Shown piece after piece: positions 14,401 through 26,800 of a DNA stretch of 64,000 nt. The position numbers and the translations under genes were made by a program. The notes under the pieces were generated by a model. That model ran no database searches, was not told where the DNA came from, and saw only the letters and a program-made list of their open reading frames with translations. Numbering within the stretch: position 1 is the stretch's first letter; each line of letters opens with the position of its first letter. Source of the stretch: Certhia americana. Its lineage: Eukaryota; Chordata; Aves; Passeriformes; Certhiidae. The stretch is taken from positions 68,274,080 through 68,338,079 of the forward strand of contig CM031878.1 in the NCBI GenBank assembly GCA_018697195.1, read 5' to 3'.

Positions 14401-17400
14401 CCAGTGTTACAGACCAATTTCCCCATTTTATTCAAGAAAATGTCACCTCAAGTAAAGTGAAAAGTTGCAATGACAGTGTGTCCTGCTCTGGAGGTTTGCT
14501 GCTTTATTCTTGTTGATTTCCTATTTATCCTCTTGTTGCCATCTCAGCATTTCTGTGTGGGTTGCTTGGTAAATGCTTGCAGCATCTCTTCTGGTTTTGA
14601 TCTCCACCTGGTGCATTGTGCCCCTTTCTGAGGCTGGGCAATGACCTTCCTCAGTCTGATGAATCTTCCCCATGAATTTCCAGAATTTATAATTTTAGTT
14701 CACACTAGCTCTCACTACACTTGGTGTAGTTTCTATCATTTTTAGTTCTGTGTAACCAGGAGCCCTCACGGATTTCTTTGTCTGTTGTTTTATTTTTCCA
14801 GAGGGCATCTGCATCCATTTCTCTGACCTGTCCAATTTTTTAATTTTGATGTTGTTACCATTACTTTCTTCTTCTCCTCTTGCACTTTTCATTCTTCATG
14901 CAGATTTCTGTGAGACCAGATAACCAATTTTTGATTGTTTTGTTTTGCTAACCCACTACTTGGCTTCTGTGACGGTTCTCTTTCAACCATAGCCTGAATA
15001 CTGCCCTGCTAACTTGATAAATGAGTTTCTGATGGAACTCCTTCTCTTAATTCTATCAAATTAGATCCCCGATTTCTTCATCAGCCTTTCCTGGAAAGCC
15101 ATCCGCTAACTCAAGAGCACCTGGGGGTCCTTTGGTCAGCTCCTGTGCAAAGACTGATCCCTATTAATTACCTCACACTGCAGGTCACCCAGCAACTCTG
15201 CTGGCAGGGTGGGGTAGTTCACAGGGATCAGTCTTTGCTCAATCAGTGCTGTCCTGTAACCTTTTCCCTGTATGTCAAGTCCCTGCTATGGTGGTCTTGG
15301 GAGTCTTAGGCAGGGAGCAGCTCCTGGTGGGCTATCAGAGGTCCTGATAGTCGTGCTGTGCATTTGCCTCCCAGCTCACACAAGAGCTGTGTGTTAGCCA
15401 TGGCCCTGGCTGGCATCCCTTCTGTACCTCACTCACAGGCCACCAGGGCTGGCACAGCACCCTCCAGACCCACACCTAGTTTCAGGCAGGACCCGCCAGT
15501 GTGCAGTTGCAGGAAAAGGGGAACCAGCACTGATGGCACTGGTTCTCCCTTCCAGCTCTGCCTTCCAGGGGTCTCTGACAGCTCAGAGACTCCTGGTCTC
15601 AGAGGAGACCCACTCTCCCTTTGCAACATCTCCTGACTTTCTCTGTCCCAGCCCCCTGGTCTGTTTTAAACCCTTGCTGTTTGACACCCCAGCCTTTCTG
15701 CAAGGGGGTGTTGGGGCTGGGGTGCAAGCAGGGTGTTCCACAGCCGCACAGCAGCTCTGCGTAAGAAGGTTTTTGTTGCCAGGTTGCCAGGCAGCACTTC
15801 AGTATTTATCTCCACACCTGACACACGTTGCTTCATGCCTTCTGCATTTCCTCTGTGGAGCTGTGGCAGAAACATCTGGGCACAGCTGGCAGCAGAGCAG
15901 GGTCCTAGGGACAGGAGCACCGGAGCACCGTGTGGTAAGATGTTGATCCCAGAGCCAGGCTGGTGGTGACAGGGTGGTGCAGTGGTGACTGCAGGAGCCA
16001 GAGGGATTGGAGCTCAGGAGCTTCTTGGCATTGTCAGTCTGGATGCAGACCCCACTGGCTGAAGGGCTGGGGGGACAAGGACCCTGCTTCTTCCCTGGAG
16101 TGGCTCTTTTTGGGGAGACAGTGGAAAATTGTGGGCTTTTATTGGGGGACTTGACCAGGAAATGAGGGAAGTGAAGCAAGACACTCTGTGGTGGTCCTCG
16201 TGCACTTCCCACCTGTCCTGCTTTTCTCCTCTGTTTCCTCAGGGATCTGTTATTCTGAGTTAACCCTGAGTGTCCCCAGGGAGGATGGGTTGGTGTCTTC
16301 CACAGCCACTGGCAGCAGCCATGCATTGAGCTGTTTTCTATTTTCAAACTGCTTCTCTTCCTCCAAGAGTACCTCCATTCTTCATCTTTTTGCTTCTGCT
16401 AGTCACTGCCCGCCAGCTGGACAGGGCAGGAATAAACAGCTGGGATTTTGGGAGGTTTTCACTCATCCCTGCAGATTGTGGCGGTGCTGCTGTGTTGGAA
16501 CATGGGAAAAAAAAGAATTTTTCAGTGCATTTTAAGGCAGTGGCTTGGGAGGAGTTTTCTGAGGGCTGGAAGGAAGAAGGGCTCAGATAAATATTTTTAT
16601 TATTAAACTGACAGGAACTATGGTGACTAATATGAAGGTGTAGAACAGATACCCACTTGTTATTCATGCAGAAGGAATTCAGATTAATATCTTGTGGAGG
16701 AAAGAAAAGGGGAGGAAAAACTGTTAAAGAGTAAACTAATAGGAATACCGTGGTGCCTGGAGGATACCTGATGGTAATCATGGAAATAGGTTAAAAAATT
16801 TCAAAAAACTTTAGTTCTCTGCCCTGATGAAAGAGGCTCTGTACATTCCTCTGTGTGTCTCCACCCATGCAAAAGCTTCCATCTATTAAGTTATCAATCT
16901 ATAGGTATATGGAAGCAGGTATTATTTGATTACCTTGCTGCAGTGTGACCATTGCAGATTCTCTATAATACATATTTAGAACAGTCAAACCTCACATTGA
17001 GGTGTGTGAGACACCAACTAAGCTGGTGGGGATACCACACTGTTGTCATCATAGTGCACATTTTAAATTCTGTACAGCTTTTCTGTTGTTGCTGAGAAGT
17101 GGTTGTGCTGCAGAAAGTTAGGGAAATTAAATTTTTTTTCCATGTGAAAGTAAGAAGCCACCCTGGGGCGTAGAGTAGTAATATGGCTTCTGTTCGTTCA
17201 AACTGTGTGTGTGTGTTTTCAAACTTCAAGTAGCATGTAAACAGAGACAATGATAAAAAAATGGAAGAGAAAAAGAAAAAAAATTGATAAATTGTGCTGA
17301 AAATTTAAATGTGACCTATGAATGTGTTCCTGTGACAGAGGGGCAAATCACAGAATCATAAAATAGAGCTTTGAGTGTATGCAAAAATACAAAATAGACC

Positions 17401-20400
17401 TTTAAGCAGAGCAGCATGAAGCAGCAATAGAGGAGTAGGATTACTTCTTTATAAAGTATTGATGAGACAAGTGGAATGTTCTGCGCTTTGGAGTTTGATA
17501 CAGCCACAACAGAAACACACTGTGATGTTTTTGGACTGACATCCCTGAAGCCAGGAGAACAGACCATGTCCTTTGTGAAGTTCCAGAAAGGCCAGATGAT
17601 ATATAGGAACACTGGGGGCAGACGTGTTGCTTACATATTAACTACTTCTTTTTATCGTGATGTATTCGAATTCAATACTTCAGTACTATTTTCTGTGACA
17701 AACAAGTAAATCCAAAGGCACAATTTTTGTTTAATAAATTAAAAAGGAAGTGTGGATGAATCTGTCAAAGTAAGTATATGTGCTTCAGTCTGAGAATAGG
17801 ATTTGAGTTTGTCTTGGTAGTTGATGGAAAATTTGCTGTCAGTACATGTTAGAGGAGAAAAAATAATGTTTAAAGAAGGTCTGTGGGCATCATCAAACTG
17901 TCAAAATTCTACATGTAGGTATTGTAGAAATACAGGCCAGGCAAAAGATCTGAAATAACAACTCTGATTTTCAGAAATAATTTATTATTAATTTTCATCT
18001 GGATAACATTCAGTGAATTCAGATTCTTTATGCTTTCTTATGCTTACTTACAAAAGTAAGGTGGTTTTTTTTTTCTCTTAGAAGCCCTCTCCTTCTGCGG
18101 ATGTATCAAAACCACGAATTATGGAGCCGTCAGAAACTAGGGTAAGAATTTCAAAAGAAAATCATGCTTGCATGGCACAGGTATAAAGCCATGGAATTTC
18201 CTTTTTAACACTTCGATACTGTGTAACTTTACCTGTATTCCTTATCTGTAGCTTAGTTTCCTCTTAAAAAAAAAAAAAAGAAAACCAAGCTTAAAAAGTG
18301 CTATTCAAAGCAAAAAGAGGTTTTTACAACAGCAATAAAAAGAAAATTAATTGCGATGTTTAATTTTAGCTCTGTCACATTTTGTGGCATGTGTATAGCT
18401 CCCCCCAGTGTAACTGCAGGATTATTTTACCTGGTTATGATTTTTCACGAACTCAGCAAATCCATGATGAGCCTCAGCTCTCTGTGTATGTACAGTTGCA
18501 TCTTCTCATTAATCTCCTGCGTTTCTGTGTCTGACAGCTCCCCTGCCTTTGCCCTTCACGCTTGTTCTGTCTTGTTTTATGGCTGGGACTTCCTCAGTGT
18601 CAGGGCTGTGTCATCAGTCCTGTCCTTTGCTTGTTAGGAGAGAGTCATTATCCTCATGTTGCCTAACAGGCGAGAGTTACGTGTGTTGTTCAAACAAACA
18701 ACTAATGGTTCTCCCCCCACCTCTTCCGTTTTCCACGGCCATAACAGCAAAACCAACAAAAGCTGGATACCAGAGCAGGCCAGCAGGGACTTGTGTGGTG
18801 GTAAAGGCTCGGGCTGCCTGTGCCTTGTGTAAATGCCAGTAAAGAGGTGAGGGTGGGTGAGGTCCCTGAAGGTGCTCTGGTGCAGGCAGAGCCAGCTCTG
18901 CAGGTAAATGGCACTGCTGGAGGCCCTGCCAGGCAGCTCTTGAGCACCTACAGCGTGTTGGCACAGCCAGAGCTGAGGGTTGGTTACCTTCAGAGCGATA
19001 TTTTGTTTTCCATCTATCAAATAGGATGTTTCTTTGTGACCTTTTCCCTGGTCATTCTGGCCTGGATCTCCTTCTCTGCATTTGAACTCAGCCATTACAT
19101 TCCCTTCAGCCTTTTAAAACCCTTTTCCTCCACACACCCACACATCTAAGAGCTGAATGGCAATTAAACAAATTTTCCATTTGTGCGCCATCACCATTAC
19201 TCACAAATGAAGGCATCTGCCAGCCTCTGGTTTCTCCTCCCTGTTGTGTTTGTGGGCAAACTCATTTGTGTCATGTTCATTAATGCTGTGGTTCTCCATA
19301 TGGTCTAACCCAGACTGCTGTGGTCTTCTCTTACTTGAAATTTAAAACAAGTCTTAGGAGAATGTGGTAAATAAGCCAAAAATACAGTAGCAGAGGCATG
19401 CTTCAGCACTTTAAGACTGGTAAATACAAATCCTTTTGAAACAGTGGCCTACATTTGCATGTGTAACATGCAAATGTTTTATTTTAATGTCTGTTGCATT
19501 ATTAATGTTTTCCTCCTGATGGATTAAACAAGTCATTTGAATTTTTGACAGTAGACTTCTTCGAAAAGAAGTAAGGTGCTGAGTCACTTTAATTTCTAGT
19601 CCTAAGCTTCTTGCAAATTAACAGATCTTTCCCAATTGCCTGCTATAACCACATCTCATTTGTCCTTCCTGAAGTCTCTTGTTTTTTTACAGGGTTGGAG
19701 GAAACAGGGTGCTGCCACTGTCACAAACCCTTGAGCTGTCTTCCTTTTGCACGTGTTTGTGCAACTGCACTGTGAACCAGAGAACCAGTAGAAAAAGTAT
19801 TATTTTTCATCTCCAGACCATTTTTCAGTCAGTTTAAAAAGTGTCCTATCGGCTTCTGGCACAGTGCAGGTGGAAGCAGGCAGTTGAAGGGGAAGTGGAA
19901 CATCTTTTACTCCATAGGAATTCAGTGCATGCCATCAGCTGATGCCTTGGCTTCAGTATGTGGCTGCTCACAGCTGGCTCTGTTTAAAGGGTGGCTGAAC
20001 AACTCCTCTGAACGGATAGTCTCATACTCAGATTTTTTTATTGCCTGTTTTATTTTTTGATTTTTTTTTTAATTAAATTTAAACTTTGTAATTGCTAAAA
20101 GTATATCTAAATACAGGTGTCTCTGTGTGTAAGCAGGTGTTTATGATCATGCGTTTTATTGTGGCCTCAGCATACTTTTGTGTGCAAGTCTTGAATCAAA
20201 TCCTTGCCCATTATGGGTCCATTTATTCTTCAGCATCACCAAACATAAATTTATAGTATGGGAAATTCTGCATATTTAAAACATTACAAAAGGATAGTGA
20301 ATGATGCATACCTCACACAGAAGGTCCATAAGGTATTCAGTAAAATAATATTTGCAGTATAAAGAAGACTTGCAGTTGTTCATAACTGGTTTGGCAGGTT

Positions 20401-23400
20401 GAGAATTTGTATTCAATGTTCTGTACAGGTGTTGTTGGGTGTGGACAGAAGTCCAAGTACATATATTTTATGGTCTTGTAAATATAAGGTGTGTTTAGTC
20501 TTCTGAAAGGCAGACATGAAAAAAATGAATTTGTGCTCTGACAGCAGGGTACTTAGAATCCTGAGCAGGCAGTAGTCCCAGAGCAAGAAAAGCCAAACTG
20601 TATTTTTTGTGCTTCATCTTTGCATTTCTGTTACATTTTTTTAATCTTGCTGATGAATGACACCTCATGTCTGATTGATTCTTTGCTAGAAATGGTACAG
20701 AAACTCACCCAACCTTAATTTATTTTAAAAACTAGGAAAATTTCAGATTACCCTTTCATTACAGGATTATTTAGCATATAGGTACAAAAACGGACATATG
20801 TCTTTGAGTTAACAGTATTCATATTACCAGTAGTCATGTAATAAGGACACACAAGTGGGAGCATATAAAGCATGACTGAACCTGAGAGTTGCTATGCTTT
20901 AATCAGGTTTTAGGCATCAAGACAAAATACAAAGCAGGGAATCTGGGGAGAGAGTGGGAATCTGTGACCTTAAGTGATGAATATTTTAAAAAAATATTTA
21001 TTTTTAATATCTTTTTCTCACTTTGAGAATTTATGCTTCTCACTCTCCATCATTATTTCCCCACTTGTGTGTGGTGGTGTGTTCCTCAAAGCTTTGAGAC
21101 CTTTGTCAGGATTAGGCATGGGCATCTACATTAAATGTGTGCTCAGGATTTCCTAGCCAAGTGTCTGCAGTTCAGTGTGAGGGTGTGAATACTTTCGTAA
21201 CAAAATGTAAACAAACTTAGCAAATTTCTTTGTGTGGTCAGCCACAAGACAGAAGCTGGGTTAGTAATGAATGTTTGGCAGATGAAAGACTCTTACTGTG
21301 TTGCTGATAGTGCAGCTGAAGTAGTAGGAAGAAAAATATGGTGGGGAGGCTAGGTCTCTCTCTTCTTAACAGACATAACAATTCTTTAATTTTTTCAGTT
21401 TTAGTTCTTACTGTTGTAATTCATTGCTTACTGTACTTAGACTGAATGGATTACAGGAATTGGGTTTGTGACATGGCTGCAAAAGATTTTTAGGTGAGAA
21501 CCCTGGAAGAGCAGTCATGTAATACTATCCTAACCAGGTTACCCAGCTCTGTTGTAAAATAAGAGCATTAGGAGGTTACAGAGGAGAGGAAAAATACAAA
21601 ATTTCTTCTGTGTGTAGTATAAGGATATTAACTGAACACATCCCACCCTCTGTATGTGCTCTTGAATCTAAGTAATTAATGTTTTTTTCCATCAGGACTA
21701 TGTGTATTCTTGTAATTACTTATATTTTTATAATTATCAATAATTATTGATAAATTGTTGAAAAATAATTCATTAAATAATATTTGAGGATATTTCAGAA
21801 ATTGCTAATGGCAATTTGGGTTTGGTATCAAACTGGTTACTATATTTTAACATTTTTGCCTCTCAATTCCCCACATGAGGAAAGAGTACGTCTGTGTGCG
21901 GATGTTTGTACACATTTCAATGCTCTTAAATCACTTGCAGCCTGTGTTAGGATGTGGTGAACTGCAGGGCTAGTGTGTAGTAGTTAGAAAGCATGTGTGC
22001 TGACAAGTGTGAACCTGTCTGATATTCTGCTTTACGTAATTTGATCATCTGCAAATAAGCATGCATATTAATCTCTGCATAAATGTTGTTTATATTTCAG
22101 TCTGCACCAACAACCAAACCAGGATCTGAAAAAAATACCCAGTCAGACAAGGTACCTTTCACCTTTGCAGAGTTGCTGCACTTTGATCCTTTACTAACTT
22201 TGAAAAGAGAGGCTGAACTCTTGGCTATTTCTGTGTCACATGAAACTGGTGTGTGATCAGTGACATACCTGTGCATAAATTTCAAGATAGCCCAAGAAGT
22301 GTCCTGTTAACCATCTTAAGATCTGTCCTGTGCTTGTTTGGACTAGCCTGGGTTACGTTCTGTAGCATTGAGGGGTGGAAATGGTAAATTATCTCAATTT
22401 TTTATTTTATGACAGCAAACAGACTCTCAAAATAAACAGCTGTCTGAAGAGAAGCCAGAGGAACCCAGTGATGTAAGTTGTATAATTTCTCCTCTCACTC
22501 TCACTCTCTCTCTTTATGTAGATATATATATGTGTGTGTGTATGTATGTATGTATGTATATATCTTTGAATTTTTTAATGAGGGTTTCTTCTGGTATTTT
22601 ACTTCCATCTTTTGCTTAAAGAAAGCCAGCCCTTCATATCTAGTGATAATAGTTTATCTCTACACAGGGGAAAAACCAAACCACACCTACTGTGACAACA
22701 GCTTCTAAGCCACATAACACAGGAAAAGTAGCTACAACTCAGGCTGACAAGCCTTCACCAGCAACCTCCACAGCAACAGCAAAGGTATCTAGAAGCAAGA
22801 ACCAGATTTTAGTATTTAAGCCAATTTTTATAATTTTATTGAGGGGATGTTAGGAATCCACATCAACATGGATTCTTTAGCTGAATATTGTTAAGTGAGA
22901 CTTTTGGGCCCCAAAAAATCAGTGTAGATAAGCTGTTGGCCAAGCAAATGACATTAAGAACATCACAGTTTTAGGGCTGTCCCTATGTGTTTGGGGCTCT
23001 TCTGGTTTTCTGTGTTTTTTTTAAGTTCCATGTAGCTGCACAGCTGTCACTGATTCTTTGTCAGGCTCTTCCCTTGCCCCCTCACTGCAGCATTGGCTCC
23101 AAATGTAGCAGGTCAGACCTGAACAAGGCTCTGAAAAAAAAACTAAAGTGAGGAAAGTTGAGGAAAAAAGCTGTGGAGGGTTCATTTCCACAGGGCAAAT
23201 GGAGAAAAAATGTGAAGGAAAAGCATGTGGTGGCATCAGGATGCGGCTGTTTTAGTCTGCTGGTGTGCACGCTTCTGGTGACAAGGCCAGGGTAACATGA
23301 AGGAGTGGCTCCTGCAGCTCTGCTACAACACATTTATTTTTGACAGTAAATGGCAATGTCAGTAATGCAGAAGTCTGCATTTTGAGTGGTGGTGTTGCCT

Positions 23401-23896
23401 CTCCACTTCCCTCCCTGCAGCAGTTTTCACCCTACCTACTTGAACACCTTTTGCAGCTGGCGTTTAATGGTGCATTGGAGCTACCAGGAGTAAATGACAG
23501 CTTTATAAAGAGACTTGGAAGTCTTTCCTGCCCTGCAGATTTCTTTCACTGGCAGAGTAAAAGAAGGAGGTAGAGTGCTTAAAATAGAAAGCTTTCTTTC
23601 CCACAGCAGAATCTGGGAACAGAGCTTTTATGGTGGTAGCTCATTCTACCCCAGCACCTGGATGCTGTGCATTTGCAGCAGCCGGTTGCTGAGTCAAAAA
23701 AACTGTGCATGGCCTCAGCATTGGATGGTTTACTCTTGTTTTGTCTCTCTTTTAACATTGCAGTAAACTGTCTCTTTTTTTTTTTATTCTTCTCCAGCAA
23801 AAGTCAAAGGAGATGTCCACAGTGGCTGGTGCAACTTCTGGAACAGGCACAGCTGATGCAAGTGTGGTTGCTGCTGCTGACAAATCAAGTACTGAG
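2449..23896 (+). CDS. CAST: CAST L-region exons (six exons)
   Basis: Six exons (2449-2520, 18082-18141, 22101-22151, 22416-22472, 22668-22784, 23798-23896) encode 152 residues rich in Lys, Ser, Thr, Pro and Ala. Peptides include KKQASANVSQPPKTETSG, ADVSKPRIMEPSETR and QTDSQNKQLSEEKPEEPSD. This composition fits the calpastatin L domain, which does not inhibit calpain but has been linked to regulation of calcium channels. Each exon has clear splice sites and phase 0 at both ends. The first is separated from the second by a 15.6 kb intron, and in mammals alternative promoters and exon skipping are common in this part of the gene. The individual exons are poorly conserved, so assignment rests on frame, splice signals and position. 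Confidence 0.85.
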
Positions 23897-26800
23897 GTTA
23901 GTAAACATAGCCCCAGACAAAGGGTTCCCCTGTAATAATGTCTCAGAGGGTGCCTCTCTCTCTGAAATACTCCAGTTTCAGGAAAAAAAAGAATGGGTAA
24001 CAGCTAATACATCCTCAATGTATGTATGTGTGATGGTGGAAGGCCATCTGAAGAAAGATGAAGTGAAGAAAATGAACTTGAAGAAAAACAAGTGGTGTGT
24101 CATTTGTATTTTGTCACATAGGACTTCTTTAGAAGCTAGCCTTAAATTATACGACTTAAAATCAGTTACTCCCTATCTTTGCTTATATTTGAATATATAT
24201 GTGTATCTGCTGATACACAAATACAAAAGACCTTGTTAATGACATTGGGAAATTGAGTTTAGAACCATTCTCACTAAAAATCTGGCAAGTTTATGTCTTG
24301 CTGAAAGAAAGCTTTTAGGTTGATTTCTCCTAAGAATACTCCTTATTCTACAGATTCACCAGATGCTTCAGATTTTTTTTTCCTCTTTGTACACCTTAGT
24401 AACTTCTCTAATGGTTTGCTTATTTTTTCAGCCTGGTATGGATGAGTCAGCACTTGATAGCCTAATAGATACTCTTGGTGGACCTGAGGAAGATGTGCCT
24501 ACTACTCCTGTTTACACTGGCCCAGAAATTACGGTATTTTACACTTCACATTCTTATTTCTTAGAAGATTAATCTCTAAATTACATCTGTAGTTGCTCAT
24601 TACTGCGTTGATCCAGGACTTGTACCTGTGATCTATGAAGAATTAAAACAGAGTGTGCACAGTTACATTTTAATGTTGGTTTTGTTAATATAGAAATGAC
24701 GCAGTTTTGGGAATTTGCTGAGGAATGCATAATTTTCTGAGTCTGAATGGGAGAGTCTGGTAAGAAGGATTAGATTACAAGCTTAGTGGCTTAGAAAAAC
24801 ATGACAAAAATTTTGGAATTTATAAATATTTAAAAAACAATCTAGGTTCAGACCTTATTTCAGACAAATATTAATGTGTGCATTATTTTCACAGGAAGAT
24901 ATATATTCAAGATACTTGGAAGAAATGGGCAAACGAGAAGGTAGTCTCCCTCCAGAGTATGTTAAACTGTTGAAGGTGAGTGAGTTAAAAAACACATGCT
25001 TCATGTGTGTTTTTTGCAATATTGGGTATTTCTGCTTTGCATTTACTACAAAATTAATTCTCATTTTAGAGCAAAGGTTATGGCAAAGACATGGTCCCAC
25101 TGAAACCAAATGAGCAAGATGAAGTAAGACTTTTTTTTTTGTAATATAGTGGAAGTTGAAAGTAACCCAGGTGAAAACCCAGTTATCATTGGATTTCTAG
25201 GAAAGTATAAGTGTTGCATGTTCTCCAAATATCCCAGTCAACGGGATGGGGATGTGGGGTGCCCAATGATCTAACTACCGATAAAACTAAATACAGCTTG
25301 GCATAGATGTTTTTAATAAAGGTGTAGGAAATTTCATGATGCTGAAGCCGAAATGAGTCAAATAAACGCTTACTGAAATATTTGGCATATGAATAACAAA
25401 GAGGAGAAGTACTGTGCAAGCAGGAGTCTCTCTGTAATGCCTTCAGCAAAGACTACTTGGCCAGAGATTTCTGTCAGACAATGTAATTTTTCTGTTTGGG
25501 AAGTTTGACATACTAAATACAAAAGCTTATCTGAGACATGAACCAACCAGTGGGGGTAAGCATTTTTTAATTTTTTTGTTGTGTCAGGAACTTGTGCCAG
25601 TGAGGTCACTATGTAGGTAATTGTTGGACATACTCAGGCTGTAAACTGAGTTTGACCCATGGTGATACCTGAACTTTCTCATGGTCCTAACTTGGTTTGC
25701 AATTCCTTGCTCAGAAGCCAATGACAGATGATGAGCTTGCAGATGCCCTGTCATCTGATTTCACCTGCAGTGCTGCTTCTGCTCAGGAGAAGACAAGTCT
25801 GACAGAGGTATTGACACTTTGCTTGCATTGCATGAATTTATTGTGAGGAAAAATTGATGCTGTTACTGTAATATTTAATTTTAAAGTAGGTAAAATTTCC
25901 TGCTTCTTTTCTATTTTTGCAAATTTGCCTGTAATTTTATCTCGCTTGTAGAAACCAAATAAAGAAGGAGAAATGGTGCAAGCACAAGCAGCTGGTTCAG
26001 TTAAGACCTCAGTTCTTCCTAAGGAGAAGACAAAATCAAAAGAGGTACACATAGTCCTTCTTTCACTGGTTACCTTATAATTAAAATTTGCATTTTGGCA
26101 TGGCATATACTCCTATTATGTGTTCTTGTTCTTGTAAAGATAAGGGTAAAATTCTCATTTTAAATTGTAAATCCTCTTTATTATAGAAAATACAGGAATA
26201 AGAAATGCCATTGCCCAGATTCCATTGGGGCCTTAGAGATCTGACTTTAGTGTATCAGATGATTTTCATTCTGGATTCTGCAGAATAACTGTGGTTCTTC
26301 TGAATGGAGGAAGTAGAGTACAAACATTAGTAGGAAAATTTTCTTAGCTTTGTGATCTGTGTTTGAAACTTGGATATGATGTAATTTTCTCATGTTTTAT
26401 GAATCTTCTGTTTTTTCCCTCTGGATAGAGCAAGTGTGACCTTCTGCTTTTTCAGTTTGCATATGAGAATTGTGTTAGGTGATATTGTAACGCTGTGGGA
26501 TTTGGGGGATTTTTACTTCCTTTTTTTCCTTCCCTCCTTAAGAAAAGATCCATGTCTGACTAAAGCTGTGCTAGTTCTGTCACATAATTTGGTGTTAAGG
26601 AAATTGAGTAAAGTCAAATCAAAATGATCTATCTGGTGTTGGCTGTTTTCTTCATATACAGTACAAAAATACATAAGGTAGAAAACCTGTGTCAGTTAAA
26701 CAAAATGGTTTGCATGTTTTCTTAAAATACAGGAAATTAAAGATGATGCAGTGGACGCTTTTCTTGATACTGTTGGAAGACCTGAACTTGAAGAAGATCC

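Larger units (their letters stand above)
2521..18081 (+). other. Large CAST intron (15.6 kb)
   Basis: No exon could be supported between the first and second visible CAST exons. The intron is mostly AT-rich, with more GC-rich patches at about 8.1-8.4 kb and 15.2-16.5 kb. Those patches hold open frames of 100-182 codons on both strands that have no recognisable motifs. It also holds a G/T tract at 4507-4560, a 16-base perfect inverted repeat forming a hairpin at 15147-15238, and a short tandem duplication near 11733-11765. An alternative first exon could be hidden here, but none is visible. Confidence 0.7.

Noticed and set aside
15799..16347. 182-codon minus-strand open frame in a GC-rich part of the large CAST intron
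   Set aside because: Several long frames on both strands coexist because stop codons are rare in GC-rich DNA. No family motif was recognised.
17476..17709. 77-codon open frame and nearby CACAGAATCATAAAAT word suggesting a gene or CR1
   Set aside because: No homology recognised. The CR1-like word is too short and is not followed by CR1 sequence.
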